Positions 34,852 to 45,350 of a stretch of 64,000 nucleotides of DNA are shown piece by piece. A program made the position numbers and the translations under genes. Under the pieces are notes generated by a model. That model did not search any database and had not been told where the DNA came from. It saw only the letters and a program-made list of their open reading frames with translations. The stretch is from CAWJMD01 sp963843835 (GTDB lineage Bacteria; Actinomycetota; Actinomycetes; Actinomycetales; CAWJMD01). Each line of letters begins with the position of its first letter. Positions within the stretch are counted from its first letter, which is position 1. The DNA lies in the NCBI GenBank assembly GCA_963843835.1, contig CAWJMD010000008.1, forward strand, positions 992,001-1,056,000, read 5' to 3'.

Positions 34852-35301
34852 CTAGAGGGGGGACGGTGGGTCGGCGAGCTGTCCCGAGTGGCGCTCGACC
34901 AGCGTGGCCAGGCGGCGCGACTCGGCGACCGCGGACGCGCCGTCCGAGCGCTGGATCGCCATCACGGCGAGCGTGTCGCCGTCGTCGAGGTCGAGCTGGA
35001 CCCACGGGCGGTCACCGAAGCGCACGGACACGATCTGCGGCCACTCCAGGGACCGACCGAGCACGAGGTTGCGCACCTGCAGGCCCTCGGGGCTCGGCAC
35101 CGCGCGCACGGCCGCCTGCCGCAGCAGGAACCACACGATCAGCGCGCACACCACGACGAAGCCGAGACGGTCCCCGAGGCTGAAGCGCGGCGGCGCGAGC
35201 ACCACGATCGCCAGCCCGGAGGCGACGACGGCGGCGGCGAACCCGAGCGCCACCCGCCGGGCGCGGCGGGGCGCGAAGTGCGCGTAGAGGTCCCTGGCCA
35301 C
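34852..35301 (-). CDS. PH-domain membrane protein
   Basis: 149-residue protein with two membrane helices at about 18-37 and 43-62 (VALGFAAAVVASGLAIVVL and LGFVVVCALIVWFLL), then a bacterial PH-like domain: VRAVPSPEGLQVRNLVLGRSLEW and WVQLDLDDGDTLAVMAIQ. Similar genes lie downstream of hisG in other actinobacteria. Function is unknown. GTG 35301 is 13 bp from the hisG stop, so it is probably the tail of hisE-hisG-PH. Confidence 0.78.
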   Translation of the reverse strand: MARDLYAHFAPRRARRVALGFAAAVVASGLAIVVLAPPRFSLGDRLGFVVVCALIVWFLLRQAAVRAVPSPEGLQVRNLVLGRSLEWPQIVSVRFGDRPWVQLDLDDGDTLAVMAIQRSDGASAVAESRRLATLVERHSGQLADPPSPL

Positions 35302-35314
35302 GATCCCGCTCCCG

Positions 35315-36160
35315 TCAGATCCGGCAGGCGTGGATGGTGGTGACGAGGATCGCCCGGGCGCCGAGGGTGTACAGCTCGTCCATCACCTGGTTGGTCTGGC
35401 GGCGGGGCACCATCGACCGGACGGCGACCCACCCCTTGTCGTGCAGCGGCGACACGGTCGGCGACTCCAGCCCGGGGGTCAGGGCGCACGCCTGCTCGAC
35501 GAGGTCGACGCTCACGTCGTAGTCCAGCATCACGTACTGGCGGGCCACGAGGACGCCCTGCAGCCGCCGCTTCAGCACCTCGATGCCCGTCGGTTCGGGC
35601 CCCTCGTCGCGGCGGATCAGCACCGCCTCGGACTCGAGGATCGGGTCGCCGAAGACCGCCAGCCCGGCTCCGCGCAGGGTGGCGCCGGTCGAGACCACGT
35701 CGGCGATCACGTCGGCGACACCCAGCTGCACGGCACTCTCGACCGCACCGTCGAGGCGGACCACCTCGGCCTCGACCCCGTGCTCGGCCAGGTGCGAGCG
35801 CACCAGGCCGTCGTAGCTGGTCGCCACACGGCGGCCGTGGACGTCACCGATCTGCGACGCGACACCCGTCGCTGCGGCGAAGCGGAACGTCGACTGGCCG
35901 AAGTCGAGGCCCATCACCTCCGTGGCCGGCGCCTGCGAGTCGAGCAGCAGGTCGCGGCCGGTGATCCCCACGTCGAGGGTGCCGGAGCCGACGTAGACCG
36001 CGATGTCGCGGGGACGCAGGAAGAAGAACTCGGCGTCGTTCTCCGGGTCGGCCAGCACCAGCTGGCGGGTGTCGCGGCGCGAGGCGTAGCCCGCCTCGGC
36101 GAGCATCAGGGACGCGGACTCCGACAGGGAGCCCTTGTTCGGGACGGCGATGCGGAGCAC
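35315..36160 (-). CDS. hisG: ATP phosphoribosyltransferase
   Basis: First enzyme of histidine synthesis, joining ATP and PRPP. The 281-residue product is the long form with a C-terminal ACT-like regulatory domain (LTPGLESPTVSPL, AILVTTIHACRI), so it is expected to be inhibited by histidine without HisZ. LRIAVPNKGSLSE opens the protein, and DIVSTGATLRGAGL is the PRPP-binding loop region (seen as ADVVSTGATL). GAGGAGA lies before the GTG start. It follows hisE by 67 bp. Confidence 0.95.
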   Translation of the reverse strand: MLRIAVPNKGSLSESASLMLAEAGYASRRDTRQLVLADPENDAEFFFLRPRDIAVYVGSGTLDVGITGRDLLLDSQAPATEVMGLDFGQSTFRFAAATGVASQIGDVHGRRVATSYDGLVRSHLAEHGVEAEVVRLDGAVESAVQLGVADVIADVVSTGATLRGAGLAVFGDPILESEAVLIRRDEGPEPTGIEVLKRRLQGVLVARQYVMLDYDVSVDLVEQACALTPGLESPTVSPLHDKGWVAVRSMVPRRQTNQVMDELYTLGARAILVTTIHACRI

Positions 36161-36227
36161 GAGCTCTCCTCGTGGATCAGGGGGGCAGTACGGGTGGCCG
36201 GCTGGCGGCGGGACGCGGGGCGACCGC

Positions 36228-36491
36228 TCAGAGATGGGCGTACACGTCGTCGGGCGTCAGACCGCGCGCGAGCATCAGCACCTGCAGGTGGTAGACGAGC
36301 TGCGAGATCTCCTCGGCCGTGCGCTCCGGGGTCTCGTACTCGGCCGCCATCCAGACCTCGGCGGCCTCCTCGACGACCTTCTTGCCGATGAAGTGCACGC
36401 CGGCGTCGAGGGCGGCGACGGTGCCGGAGCCGGCCGGCCGGGTCGTCGCCCGGTCGCTCAGCTCGGCGAACAGGTCGTCGAAGGTCTTCAC
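36228..36491 (-). CDS. hisE: Phosphoribosyl-ATP pyrophosphohydrolase
   Basis: 87-residue second enzyme of histidine synthesis, hydrolysing phosphoribosyl-ATP. FDDLFAELSDRATTRPAGSGTVAALDAG and GKKVVEEAAEVWMAAEYE (the acidic metal-binding helix) and LVYHLQVLML are diagnostic. GTG 36491 follows TAACCT by 6 nt, and that box overlaps the rpe stop codon. HisI is separate and not in the window. Confidence 0.95.
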   Translation of the reverse strand: MKTFDDLFAELSDRATTRPAGSGTVAALDAGVHFIGKKVVEEAAEVWMAAEYETPERTAEEISQLVYHLQVLMLARGLTPDDVYAHL

Positions 36492-36497
36492 ACGCCG

Positions 36498-36503
36498 AGG
36501 TTA
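36498..36503 (-). promoter_or_regulatory. Leaderless -10 box for hisE inside the rpe stop
   Basis: TAACCT on the minus strand, 6 nt before GTG 36491. Its TAA is the stop codon of rpe, so hisE-hisG can be transcribed apart from rpe. Confidence 0.45.
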
Positions 36504-37193
36504 CCGGCCCGTCGCGCCCGTCCCGCTGGCGGCACCGCACGCGGCGGAGGCCAGCGCGCGGAGCTCGGAGACCGCGGACGCCGCGTCGTCGGCGCCGTAC
36601 ACGGCCGACCCCGCGACGAACACGTCGGCACCGGCCTCGGCCGCCCGCTCGATCGTCTCGGTCGACACGCCACCGTCCACCTGCAGCCAGACGTCCAGCC
36701 CCGAGCCGGCGATGGCGGCCCGCGCGCGACGGATCTTGGGCAGGCACACGTCGAGGAACGCCTGGCCGCCGAAGCCGGGCTCGACGGTCATCACCAGCAG
36801 CAGGTCCATCTCGCCGAGGAGGTCGAGGTAGGGCTCGACCGGGGTGGCCGGGCGCACCGCCATCCCGGCGCGGGCCCCGAGGCGGCGCAGCTCTCGCGCC
36901 AGCCGCACGGGCGCGGTCGCCGCCTCGACGTGGAAGGTGACCGACTGCGCCCCCGCCTCGGCATACCCGGGCGCCCAGCGGTCGGGGTCCTCGATCATCA
37001 GGTGGCAGTCGACCGGGACGGGGCTGACCTGGACGAGGCGCTCCACCACCGGCAGCCCCAGCGTCAGGTTCGGCACGAAGTGACCGTCCATCACGTCGAC
37101 GTGAGCCCAGTCGGCCGTGGAGATCCGTCCGAGCTCGCCGCGCAGGTCGGAGAAGTCGCTGGAGAGGATGCTCGGGGAGATCTGGACGCCCAT
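36501..37193 (-). CDS. rpe: Ribulose-phosphate 3-epimerase
   Basis: Pentose-phosphate enzyme, a TIM barrel of 230 residues. VQISPSILSSDFSDL, HVDVMDGHFVPNLTLG, DCHLMIEDPD and VEPGFGGQAFL are the metal and phosphate signatures, and WLQVDGGVSTET follows. The Ala-rich C-terminus is slightly extended. ATG 37193 lies 7 nt from TAGGCT. Position after rsmB matches Rv1407-Rv1408. Confidence 0.96.
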   Translation of the reverse strand: MGVQISPSILSSDFSDLRGELGRISTADWAHVDVMDGHFVPNLTLGLPVVERLVQVSPVPVDCHLMIEDPDRWAPGYAEAGAQSVTFHVEAATAPVRLARELRRLGARAGMAVRPATPVEPYLDLLGEMDLLLVMTVEPGFGGQAFLDVCLPKIRRARAAIAGSGLDVWLQVDGGVSTETIERAAEAGADVFVAGSAVYGADDAASAVSELRALASAACGAASGTGATGR

Positions 37194-37200
37194 GGCCTGG

Positions 37201-37206
37201 AGCCTA
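37201..37206 (-). promoter_or_regulatory. Leaderless -10 box for rpe
   Basis: TAGGCT on the minus strand, 7 nt before ATG 37193, in the 42-bp gap after rsmB. Confidence 0.45.
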
Positions 37207-37235
37207 GCGACGGCGCCCGCGACCGACCTGGGGGG

Positions 37236-38744
37236 TCAGCGGCGACGCAGCAGCGCGAGGAACATCGCATCCGTGCCGTGGCGGTGCGGCCACAGCTGGG
37301 CGGTCGGCCCCGTGCCGAGGTCGGGCACGTCCCGTCCGGCCGCCGACCTGATGGCAGCGGGGGCGTCGAGCAGCTCGACCGCGTCGCCGTGACGCCTCCG
37401 GACGTCCTCGACCGCGACGACCGTCTCGGCCGGGTGCGGCGAGCAGGTCGCGTAGGCCACGACGCCGCCGGGCCGCACGGCCGCGAGCGCCGAGTCGATC
37501 AGCTGCCGCTGCAGCGGCGCGAGCGTGGCCAGGTCGGCCGGGATGCGGCGCCACCGCGCCTCGGGACGTCGGCGCAGCGCACCGAGTCCCGTGCAAGGGG
37601 CGTCGACGAGGACGCGGTCGTAGCGTCCGGGCTCGTCCTCGCCGATCGTGCGCCCGTCGGCCGTGCGCACCTCGAGCTCCGCGGACGAGGGTGTGCGTCC
37701 GAGTGCAGACCGCACCAGGTCGGCCCGGTGCTCGCTGATCTCGACGGCGGTGAGCGAGGCACCGCGCTGGGCGGCGACGGCGGCGAGGAGCGCCGCCTTC
37801 CCCCCGGGGCCGGCACACAGGTCGAGCCAGCGCTCGGAACCGGTGCCGGCGGTGCCCGTGCCACCGAGCTCGGCGCACGCGAGCGCCAGCGCGACCAGCT
37901 GGCTGCCCTCGTCCTGCACCCGCGCACGGCCGTTCCGGACGGCGTCGAGCGACGCCGGGTCGCCGCCCCCGGAGAGCACCGCCGCGTACGGCGACCACCG
38001 GCCGGGCTCGCCGCCGGCCGCGTCGACGAGCTCGTCGACCGTGGAGAGGCCGGGACGTGCCAGCAGGGTGACGGTCGGTGGGGCGTTGTCGGCGTCGAGC
38101 AGGTCACCGATCTCGTCCACGGGACGGCCGTGCGCCACCAGGGCCTCGCGCATCGCCCGGACGATCCAGGCCGGGTGGGACCGGCCGACGGCCAGGTGCC
38201 CGATCGGGTCCGTGTCGGCGTCGGGCACGACGACCGCGCGCCAGGCGTCGACGTCCCTCTCGCTGACGCGGCGGAGCACCGCGTTGGCGAAGCCGCCGGC
38301 GCCGCCACCGGCGACCGCTCGGACCAGTCCGACGGTCTGCGACACCGCCGCGTGGGACGGGATCCGGGTGGCGAGCAGCTGGTGCGCGCCGATCCGCAGC
38401 GCGTCCAGCACGGGGGCGTCGATCGCGTCGAGCGGTCGGTCGGTGCAGGCCGTCAGCACCGCGTCGTAGAACCCGCGGCCGCGCAGCGTCCCGTACGCCA
38501 GCTCGGTCGCGAGGGCCGCGTCACGTGTGTCGAGGCCGCGGCGGCGCAGCAGCCCCGGCAGCACGAGGTTCGCGTAGGCGTCGTCCTCGCGGACCGCCCG
38601 CAGCACCTCGTAGGCCACCTCGCGCGCGGGGTCGGCGACCCGTGCGCGCTGCGAGGGCGCCTGGACGGAGCGCCGCGGACTCGAGCCCTGCCTGCCGTCG
38701 GGCCGTCGCCTCGGGGGGCCACCCGGCCGTGCGGGTCCGGTCAC
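37236..38744 (-). CDS. rsmB: 16S rRNA m5C967 methyltransferase (NusB-domain family)
   Basis: 502-residue SAM-dependent RNA methyltransferase. A basic tail is followed by a NusB-like RNA-binding domain (about 35-165; AYEVLRAVREDDAYANLVLPGLL) and a Rossmann methyltransferase domain with LDLCAGPGGKAALLAAV for SAM, and the two cysteines of m5C enzymes in VDAPCTGLGALRRRPEARW and YATCSPHPAET. GTG 38744 overlaps the fmt stop as GTGA. Part of priA-def-fmt-rsmB. Confidence 0.94.
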   Translation of the reverse strand: MTGPARPGGPPRRRPDGRQGSSPRRSVQAPSQRARVADPAREVAYEVLRAVREDDAYANLVLPGLLRRRGLDTRDAALATELAYGTLRGRGFYDAVLTACTDRPLDAIDAPVLDALRIGAHQLLATRIPSHAAVSQTVGLVRAVAGGGAGGFANAVLRRVSERDVDAWRAVVVPDADTDPIGHLAVGRSHPAWIVRAMREALVAHGRPVDEIGDLLDADNAPPTVTLLARPGLSTVDELVDAAGGEPGRWSPYAAVLSGGGDPASLDAVRNGRARVQDEGSQLVALALACAELGGTGTAGTGSERWLDLCAGPGGKAALLAAVAAQRGASLTAVEISEHRADLVRSALGRTPSSAELEVRTADGRTIGEDEPGRYDRVLVDAPCTGLGALRRRPEARWRRIPADLATLAPLQRQLIDSALAAVRPGGVVAYATCSPHPAETVVAVEDVRRRHGDAVELLDAPAAIRSAAGRDVPDLGTGPTAQLWPHRHGTDAMFLALLRRR

Positions 38745-39706
38745 GTCGCCACCTCCGTCAGGCTCTCCGAGTCGAAACGCTCACCCTGGTGCGGTCGCAC
38801 CCCGCGAGCCCAGTCGGCCGCGGGCATCGCCCTCTTGCCCGAGGGCTGCACCATGCCGAGCACGAGCGGCACCGAGCCGGTGCCCACCCGCACGCGACCT
38901 CCGTCGACGGCCACCTCGCCGCCGGCCAGCGCCGGCACGTCGCCGGTGCCCGCCTCGGGGGGCGACGGCGGACCGATCTTGAGCCGCTGCCCGCGCCACA
39001 GCGTCCAGGCCCCTGGCGCGGGGGTGCAGCCGCGGATGCGCCGGTCGAGCGCCAGGGCGGGGTGGGTCCAGTCGAGCCGGGCGTCCTCCACCGTGAGCTT
39101 GGGCGCGAGCGACACCCCGTCGACCGGCTGGGGGACGGGATGCAGCGCACCGTCCTCCAGGCCGTCGAGCGTCGCCGCCAGCAGGCCCGCGCCGGCCTCG
39201 GACAGCCGGCCCAGCAGGTCGCCCGCCGTGTCACGGGCACGCACGGTCTCGGTCAGCCTGCCCAGGACGGGTCCGGTGTCCATGCCCTGCTCGAGCACGA
39301 AGGTGGTGGCGCCGGTGACCTCGTCACCCGCGATCAGGGCGTGCTGCACGGGAGCGGCCCCGCGCCACGCGGGCAGCAGGGAGAAGTGCAGGTTGACCCA
39401 CCCGTGCCGGGGCACGGCCAGCACGTGCGGAGGGACGAGGTGCCCGTAGGCGACCACCGCGCAGCTGTCCGGAGCCAGATCGGTCAGGCGCCGGACGAAG
39501 TCCGGGTCGGAGGGACGCGCCGGGGAGAGCACCTCGAGCCCCTCAGCCTCGGCGAGCTCCGCCACGGGGCTCGGGACGGCACGCCGCCCGCGGCCGGCGC
39601 GTGCCTCGGGTCGCGTGAGCACGGCGACGACCTCGTGCCGCGACGCCAGCAGGGCCCGCAGCGACGGGACGGCTGCCTGGGGGGTTCCGGCGAAGACGAC
39701 CCGCAC
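38741..39706 (-). CDS. fmt: Methionyl-tRNA formyltransferase
   Basis: Formylates initiator Met-tRNA using 10-formyl-THF. The 321-residue protein has RVVFAGTPQAAVPSL at the start, VAYGHLVPPHVL, VNLHFSLLPAWRGAAPVQHAL with the catalytic Asn/His, and QGMDTGPVL. GTG 39706 lies 2 nt past the def stop, so deformylase and formyltransferase are coupled as usual. Confidence 0.96.
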   Translation of the reverse strand: MRVVFAGTPQAAVPSLRALLASRHEVVAVLTRPEARAGRGRRAVPSPVAELAEAEGLEVLSPARPSDPDFVRRLTDLAPDSCAVVAYGHLVPPHVLAVPRHGWVNLHFSLLPAWRGAAPVQHALIAGDEVTGATTFVLEQGMDTGPVLGRLTETVRARDTAGDLLGRLSEAGAGLLAATLDGLEDGALHPVPQPVDGVSLAPKLTVEDARLDWTHPALALDRRIRGCTPAPGAWTLWRGQRLKIGPPSPPEAGTGDVPALAGGEVAVDGGRVRVGTGSVPLVLGMVQPSGKRAMPAADWARGVRPHQGERFDSESLTEVAT

Positions 39707-39708
39707 CG

Positions 39709-40254
39709 CTAGAGGGCCAGGCCGAAGGTGGCGTGCGGGCTGAGCTTGACCTGCGGCACGGGGGCACCGGCCCACTCGGCCTCGCGGATCGCCTTCATCG
39801 CGGCCTTGCGCGTGGCCGGGTCGAGCCGGTCGACGAAGAGGATGCCGTCCAGGTGGTCGGTCTCGTGCTGGATGGCCCGGGCGAGCTTCGCGGCGCCCTC
39901 GATCACCAGCGGCTCGCCGTGCATGTCCTGGCCCCGGGCCACCACGTGGGCCGCACGCCGGGTGTCGAAGACGAGGCCGGGGATGGACAGGCACCCCTCC
40001 TCGCCGTCCTGGCACTCCTCCCCCAGGTCGAGGACCGGGTTCACGAGGTGGCCGAGCTCGCCCTCGACGTAGTAGGTGAACACTCGCAGCGACACCCCGA
40101 TCTGGGGCGCGGCCAGCCCCGCCCCGGGGGCGTCGAGCATGGTCTCCTCGAGGTCGCGCACGAGCTGGCGGATCTGCCGGTCGAAGTCGACGACGGGCTC
40201 GGCGGGCGTGCGGAGCACGGGATCGCCGAACAGGCGGATCGGCTGGATGGCCAC
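39709..40254 (-). CDS. def: Peptide deformylase
   Basis: 181-residue metalloenzyme that removes the N-formyl group from new proteins. All three motifs are present: GAGLAAPQIG, EEGCLSIPG and QHETDHLDG (the HExxH-type metal site). GTG 40254 is chosen because AGGAGGA lies at the right distance, giving VAIQPIRLFGDPVLR; a longer upstream frame to 40332 has no site. Confidence 0.95.
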   Translation of the reverse strand: MAIQPIRLFGDPVLRTPAEPVVDFDRQIRQLVRDLEETMLDAPGAGLAAPQIGVSLRVFTYYVEGELGHLVNPVLDLGEECQDGEEGCLSIPGLVFDTRRAAHVVARGQDMHGEPLVIEGAAKLARAIQHETDHLDGILFVDRLDPATRKAAMKAIREAEWAGAPVPQVKLSPHATFGLAL

Positions 40255-40357
40255 GCGGGGTCCTCCTGGGTGTGGACGGGCTGACCAGTCTAGGTGCGTG
40301 CGGAGGGCCGCCGTTCGCCCCCCGGCGACCACGCGGGACGCCGTGGTCGGCGCTGGC

Positions 40358-42415
40358 TCAACCGATCTCCTCCGGCAGCATCCGGACCCTGGGGGGTCGT
40401 GCCGTCTTGGCCGCGGACAGCACCGACCGCGCCCCCGCGAGCGCCCGGGCCACCTCGGACGCGGCCCGCAGCGGCGCCCGGACGAGCAGCCGCTGCAGCT
40501 CCTCCCCCGGCACCGCGTGGGCGCCCTCGACGGGAACGGGTCCGAGCACCTCGGCGCCGTCCGGCAGCCGGAGCGCGGCGGCCAGGGCCGAGACGCCGTC
40601 CGGGACGCCCACGACCTCGGCCATCACCGCGGCCGGCGGAAGGGCGAGCTCGACGCGCTCGGCCAGCTCACGGGCCGCGTGACCGCCGTGGTCCCAGCGC
40701 ACCAGGGCCTGCACGGCCGGCAGGCTCGCCTCGCCGACGATGACCACGCGGCCCCCCTCCGCGTCCGGGCGCACCAGGGCCGCCGCGCCGGTCCACCGGC
40801 GGAGCGCCTCCTCCGACGCCCGCAGGTCCGGACGTGACAGCGGCACCCACGCGTCGAGCAGCAGCGCGGCGCTGTAGCCGCCGGCGGCCACCGGCTCGGC
40901 GCCCGGCGTGGCCAGCACCAGGGCGGGCGCGTCGGGCACCTCGGAAAGCACGCCCCCGTCACGACCGCTCGTGCGTACCGGGACGCCGGGCAGGGCCCGC
41001 CCCAGCTCCTCCCCGGTGCGCACGGCACCGACGGCGACCGACCGCCACTGCCGTCCGCCGCAGGCGCGGCACGCCCAGCCGGCCGCGATCCGGGCGCACC
41101 ACCGGCAGGTCGGCTGACCTGAGCCGGTCGGCAGGCCGAGGGGACCGTGGCACGTCGCGCACCGGGCCGGTGCCCGGCAGGTCTGGCACGCCAGCGACGG
41201 CACGTAGCCGGCCCGGGGGACCTGCACCAGCACCGGTCCGGTCTCCAGCCCGGTGCGGGCCGTGCGCAGCGCGAGGCTGGGGATGCGGGCCGTCCGGGCC
41301 GCCGGGTCGCGCAGGTCGTCGTCGCCCGACACCACGACCCGAGGCGCCCGCCTGCGTACCTGGGCCCGGTCGGCGTGCACCTCCCGGGCCCAGCCGGAGG
41401 CGATCAGCTGCTCGGCGTCCACGCTGCGGCTCAGGCCGCCGATCAGCGCCGCGGCCCCGGCCTGCTCCGCGCGGATGCGAAGCACGTCGCGGGCGTGCGG
41501 GTAGGGCGCCCGGGGCTCGGCGTGCAGGTCGTCGCCATCGTCCCAGCAGACGACGAGCCCGAGGTCCCGGACGGGGGCGAGCACGGCCGAGCGGGTCCCC
41601 AGGACGATGCGGGCCGTGCCCCGGCGGGCGGCCAGGAACGCCGCGTAGCGTGGGCCCGCACCGAGGTCGGCGGTGAGCCGCACCGTGTGGTCGGCCGCGC
41701 CCAGGTCGGCGAGGGCGGCGGCGACGCGGTCGACGTCCCGAGCGTCGGGGACCACCACGAGCGCACCACGTCCGGCCGAGGCCGCGGTGGCGGCGGCGAC
41801 GGCGACCTCGTGCGGCCAGCCGGCTCGGCCGGGCAGGGCCGTCCACACCGCCCGTGGCGCCTGTCCGTCGGCGACGCGCGACAGGAACGCCTCTCCCCCG
41901 CGGTATGCCTGCCAGGCGGCCCGGTCGGGTGCCGTCAGCGCACCCGGTCCCGGCCTCGGTACCTTCTTCTCGGTGGCGCCGTGCCGGGGCGGGACCGCGA
42001 GACGCAGCACGTCGGCGAGGGTCCCGGCGCAGGCGTCGGCCACGGCTCGGGCGGCCCGCAGCACGTCGGGGTCCAGCACCGGCTCACCGGACGGGACCCG
42101 CCGCAGGGGCGACAGCGTGCCGACGTGGTCGGTGCCGGCCGCCCGGGCCACGACGTAGCCGGTCGCCTCCTTGCCCGCGAACCGCACCACGCACCGCGCG
42201 CCCGGCACCGCCGTCGCGGCCATCGACTCGGGCACCTGGTAGTCGAACAGCCGGTCGAGGTGCGGCAGGGGCACGTCGAGCACGACCCGCGCGACGGGGT
42301 CGGCGGCGGCAGCACCCTCCGCGGGGCGCGGCCTGCGACCGCGCACGGTCGACCGGAGCAGCTCCAGCTGCTCGTCGACGCCGTGCGCCTCCCCGTCCGC
42401 CGCGTTCACGACCAC
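40358..42415 (-). CDS. priA: Primosomal protein N' (PriA), ATPase-degenerate actinobacterial type
   Basis: About 685 residues. ARVVLDVPLPHLDRLFDYQVPE is the N-terminal 3'-DNA-binding domain. The zinc-ribbon region has the paired cysteines CQTCRAPARCATCHG and CRWCARIAAGWACRACGG. The helicase core is recognisable (RGTARIVLGTRSAVLAPVRDLGLVV...DDGDD), but the Walker A segment reads ASAGRGALVVVP with no GK(S/T), and DEAH is CWDDGDD. The actinobacterial PriA group is known for lacking helicase motifs, so it probably restarts forks by recruitment alone. The start is GTG 42415 or 42409. Confidence 0.88.
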   Translation of the reverse strand: MVVNAADGEAHGVDEQLELLRSTVRGRRPRPAEGAAAADPVARVVLDVPLPHLDRLFDYQVPESMAATAVPGARCVVRFAGKEATGYVVARAAGTDHVGTLSPLRRVPSGEPVLDPDVLRAARAVADACAGTLADVLRLAVPPRHGATEKKVPRPGPGALTAPDRAAWQAYRGGEAFLSRVADGQAPRAVWTALPGRAGWPHEVAVAAATAASAGRGALVVVPDARDVDRVAAALADLGAADHTVRLTADLGAGPRYAAFLAARRGTARIVLGTRSAVLAPVRDLGLVVCWDDGDDLHAEPRAPYPHARDVLRIRAEQAGAAALIGGLSRSVDAEQLIASGWAREVHADRAQVRRRAPRVVVSGDDDLRDPAARTARIPSLALRTARTGLETGPVLVQVPRAGYVPSLACQTCRAPARCATCHGPLGLPTGSGQPTCRWCARIAAGWACRACGGRQWRSVAVGAVRTGEELGRALPGVPVRTSGRDGGVLSEVPDAPALVLATPGAEPVAAGGYSAALLLDAWVPLSRPDLRASEEALRRWTGAAALVRPDAEGGRVVIVGEASLPAVQALVRWDHGGHAARELAERVELALPPAAVMAEVVGVPDGVSALAAALRLPDGAEVLGPVPVEGAHAVPGEELQRLLVRAPLRAASEVARALAGARSVLSAAKTARPPRVRMLPEEIG

Positions 42416-42471
42416 ATCCCACCAGAGCCTCCCGGCCCCGGGGCCGGGCGACCGGGTCCGGACGACGCCGG

Positions 42472-43670
<1,199 letters not shown>

Positions 43671-43725
43671 CGGCTCTCCCCTGGTGTGCGAGCGCGGGCG
43701 CGCTGCGGCGATGGTTGGCGAGCGG

Positions 43726-45020
43726 TCACTGTAGCCGGGCGAGGACCGCGTCCCACACGAGATCGGAGACCTCCACCTTGCTGGCGGGGCCCACGTGGGT
43801 CGATCCGCCCTGTGCGTCCAGGATCGTCACGGTGTTGTCCGCCGTACCGAAGCCCTTGCCGTCGCCGACCTCGTTGACGACCAGCAGGTCGCAGCCCTTG
43901 CGGGCCAGCTTCCCACGGGCGTGGTCCAGCACGCCGCCCTGCAGGTCGCCGGTCTCCGCCGCGAACCCACCACGACCTGCCCGGCCCGTCGGCGGTGGCC
44001 CGCCAGGTCGGCCAGCACGTCGGGGTTGCGCACCAGCTCGATCGTGGGGGCGCTCTCGTCCGTGACGACCTTCTTGATCTTGTGGACGGCGACCTCGGCC
44101 GGACGGAAGTCGGCCACCGCGGCGGCCATCATCACCACGTCGGCGTCGGAGGCGTGCTTCGTCATCGCCTCCTGAAGCTCCAGGGCCGTGCGCACCGGCA
44201 GCACCTCGACGCCGTCCGGGTCGGGCAGTGCGCCACCGTCGGCCGTGGAGGTGTTGGCCGCCACCAGGGTGACGCGGGCTCCCCGGGCCGCGGCCGTCCG
44301 CGCGAGCGCGTACCCCTGCAGCCCGGACGAGCGGTTGCCCAGGTAGCGCACCGGGTCGATCGGTTCGCGGGTACCGCCCGCGCTGACGAGCACGTGTCGA
44401 CCGGTCAGGTCGGCGCCGCGGGTGGGCGCCGACGACGACGACGCCGGCCGGGTCGCCGGTGCCCGCAGCAGCGCGGTCGCCGCCGCGAAGATCTCCTCCG
44501 GCTCGGGCAGCCGCCCAGGACCGGTGTCGGCGCCGGTGAGCCGACCGGATGCGGGCTCGACCACGTGGGCGCCGCGCTCGCGCAGGGTCGCCACGTTGGC
44601 GACCGTCGCGGGGTGCTGCCACATCTCGGTGTGCATCGCCGGGGCGTAGAGCACCGGGCACCGCGCGGTGAGCAGCGTGGACGTCAGGAGGTCGTCGGCC
44701 AGCCCGTGGGCCGCCTTGGCCAGCAGGTCGGCGGTGGCCGGGGCCACCACGACCAGGTCGGCCTGTTGCCCGAGCCGCACGTGCGGGACCTCGGGCACGT
44801 CGTCGAAGACGTCGGTGGTGACCTTCTGCCCCGACAGGGCCTCCCACGTCGGGGCGCCGACGAAGCGCAGCGCCGCCGCCGTCGGGACCACGCGGACGCG
44901 GTAGCCGCTCTCGGTGAGCAGCCGCAGCAGGGAGCACGCCTTGTAGGCGGCGATGCCCCCGGCCACGCCGAGGACCACCTGCTGCGGCGGGACGGCCCCC
45001 GCGACGCCGTCCGACGTCAT
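43726..45020 (-). CDS. coaBC: Phosphopantothenoylcysteine decarboxylase/synthase (one-base deletion)
   Basis: Bifunctional coenzyme A enzyme. The CoaC half has GVAGGIAAYKACSLLRLL, VAPATADLLAKAAHGLADDLLT and PAMHTEMW; the CoaB half has VLVSAGGTREPIDPVRYLGNRSSG and MMAAAVADFRP. The frame breaks after AGQVVVG near 43968, where a T is missing; the remainder (FAAETGDLQGGVLDHARGKLARKG to LVWDAVLARLQ) lies in the next frame. Corrected length is 431 residues. It starts 4 bp after the rpoZ stop. Confidence 0.92.
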
Positions 45021-45024
45021 GAGG

Positions 45025-45288
45025 TCAGCCCTCGGTGGGCTCGCAGGTCAGCAGCCCCGAGTTGATCTCGCGGAGCGCGACCGACAGGGGCTTCTCCTGC
45101 ACGTGCGTCTCGACCAGCGGGCCGACGTACTCGAGCAGACCCTCGGAGAGCTGCGAGTAGTAGGCGTTGATCTGACGGGCGCGCTTCGCGCCGTAGATCA
45201 CCAGGGCGTACTTGGAGTCGGCGGCCTGCAGCAGGTCGTCGATCGGCGGGTTGGTGATGCCCTCGGGGCGTGCAGTGGTTCCGGACAC
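45025..45288 (-). CDS. rpoZ: RNA polymerase omega subunit
   Basis: 87-residue omega subunit that helps fold and hold beta prime. GITNPPIDDLLQAADSKYALVIYGAKRARQINAYY and EKPLSVALREI are family features. GTG 45288 has GGAGAAA upstream. It lies between gmk and coaBC, the standard actinobacterial order. Confidence 0.95.
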   Translation of the reverse strand: MSGTTARPEGITNPPIDDLLQAADSKYALVIYGAKRARQINAYYSQLSEGLLEYVGPLVETHVQEKPLSVALREINSGLLTCEPTEG

Positions 45289-45350
45289 GCGGTTTCTCCA
45301 GATTCGGTGGGGGTCGTCTCGTCCGTGCTCGATGCCTGTCTCGTGCCTGT

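Noticed and set aside
36135..39449. 1104-codon plus-strand open frame across hisE, rpe and rsmB
   Set aside because: It is antisense to several certain genes and its translation has no recognisable domain. The length is a G+C effect.
43671..43725. SAM riboswitch before metK
   Set aside because: Only 55 bp separate metK from coaBC and no riboswitch-like helices are visible.
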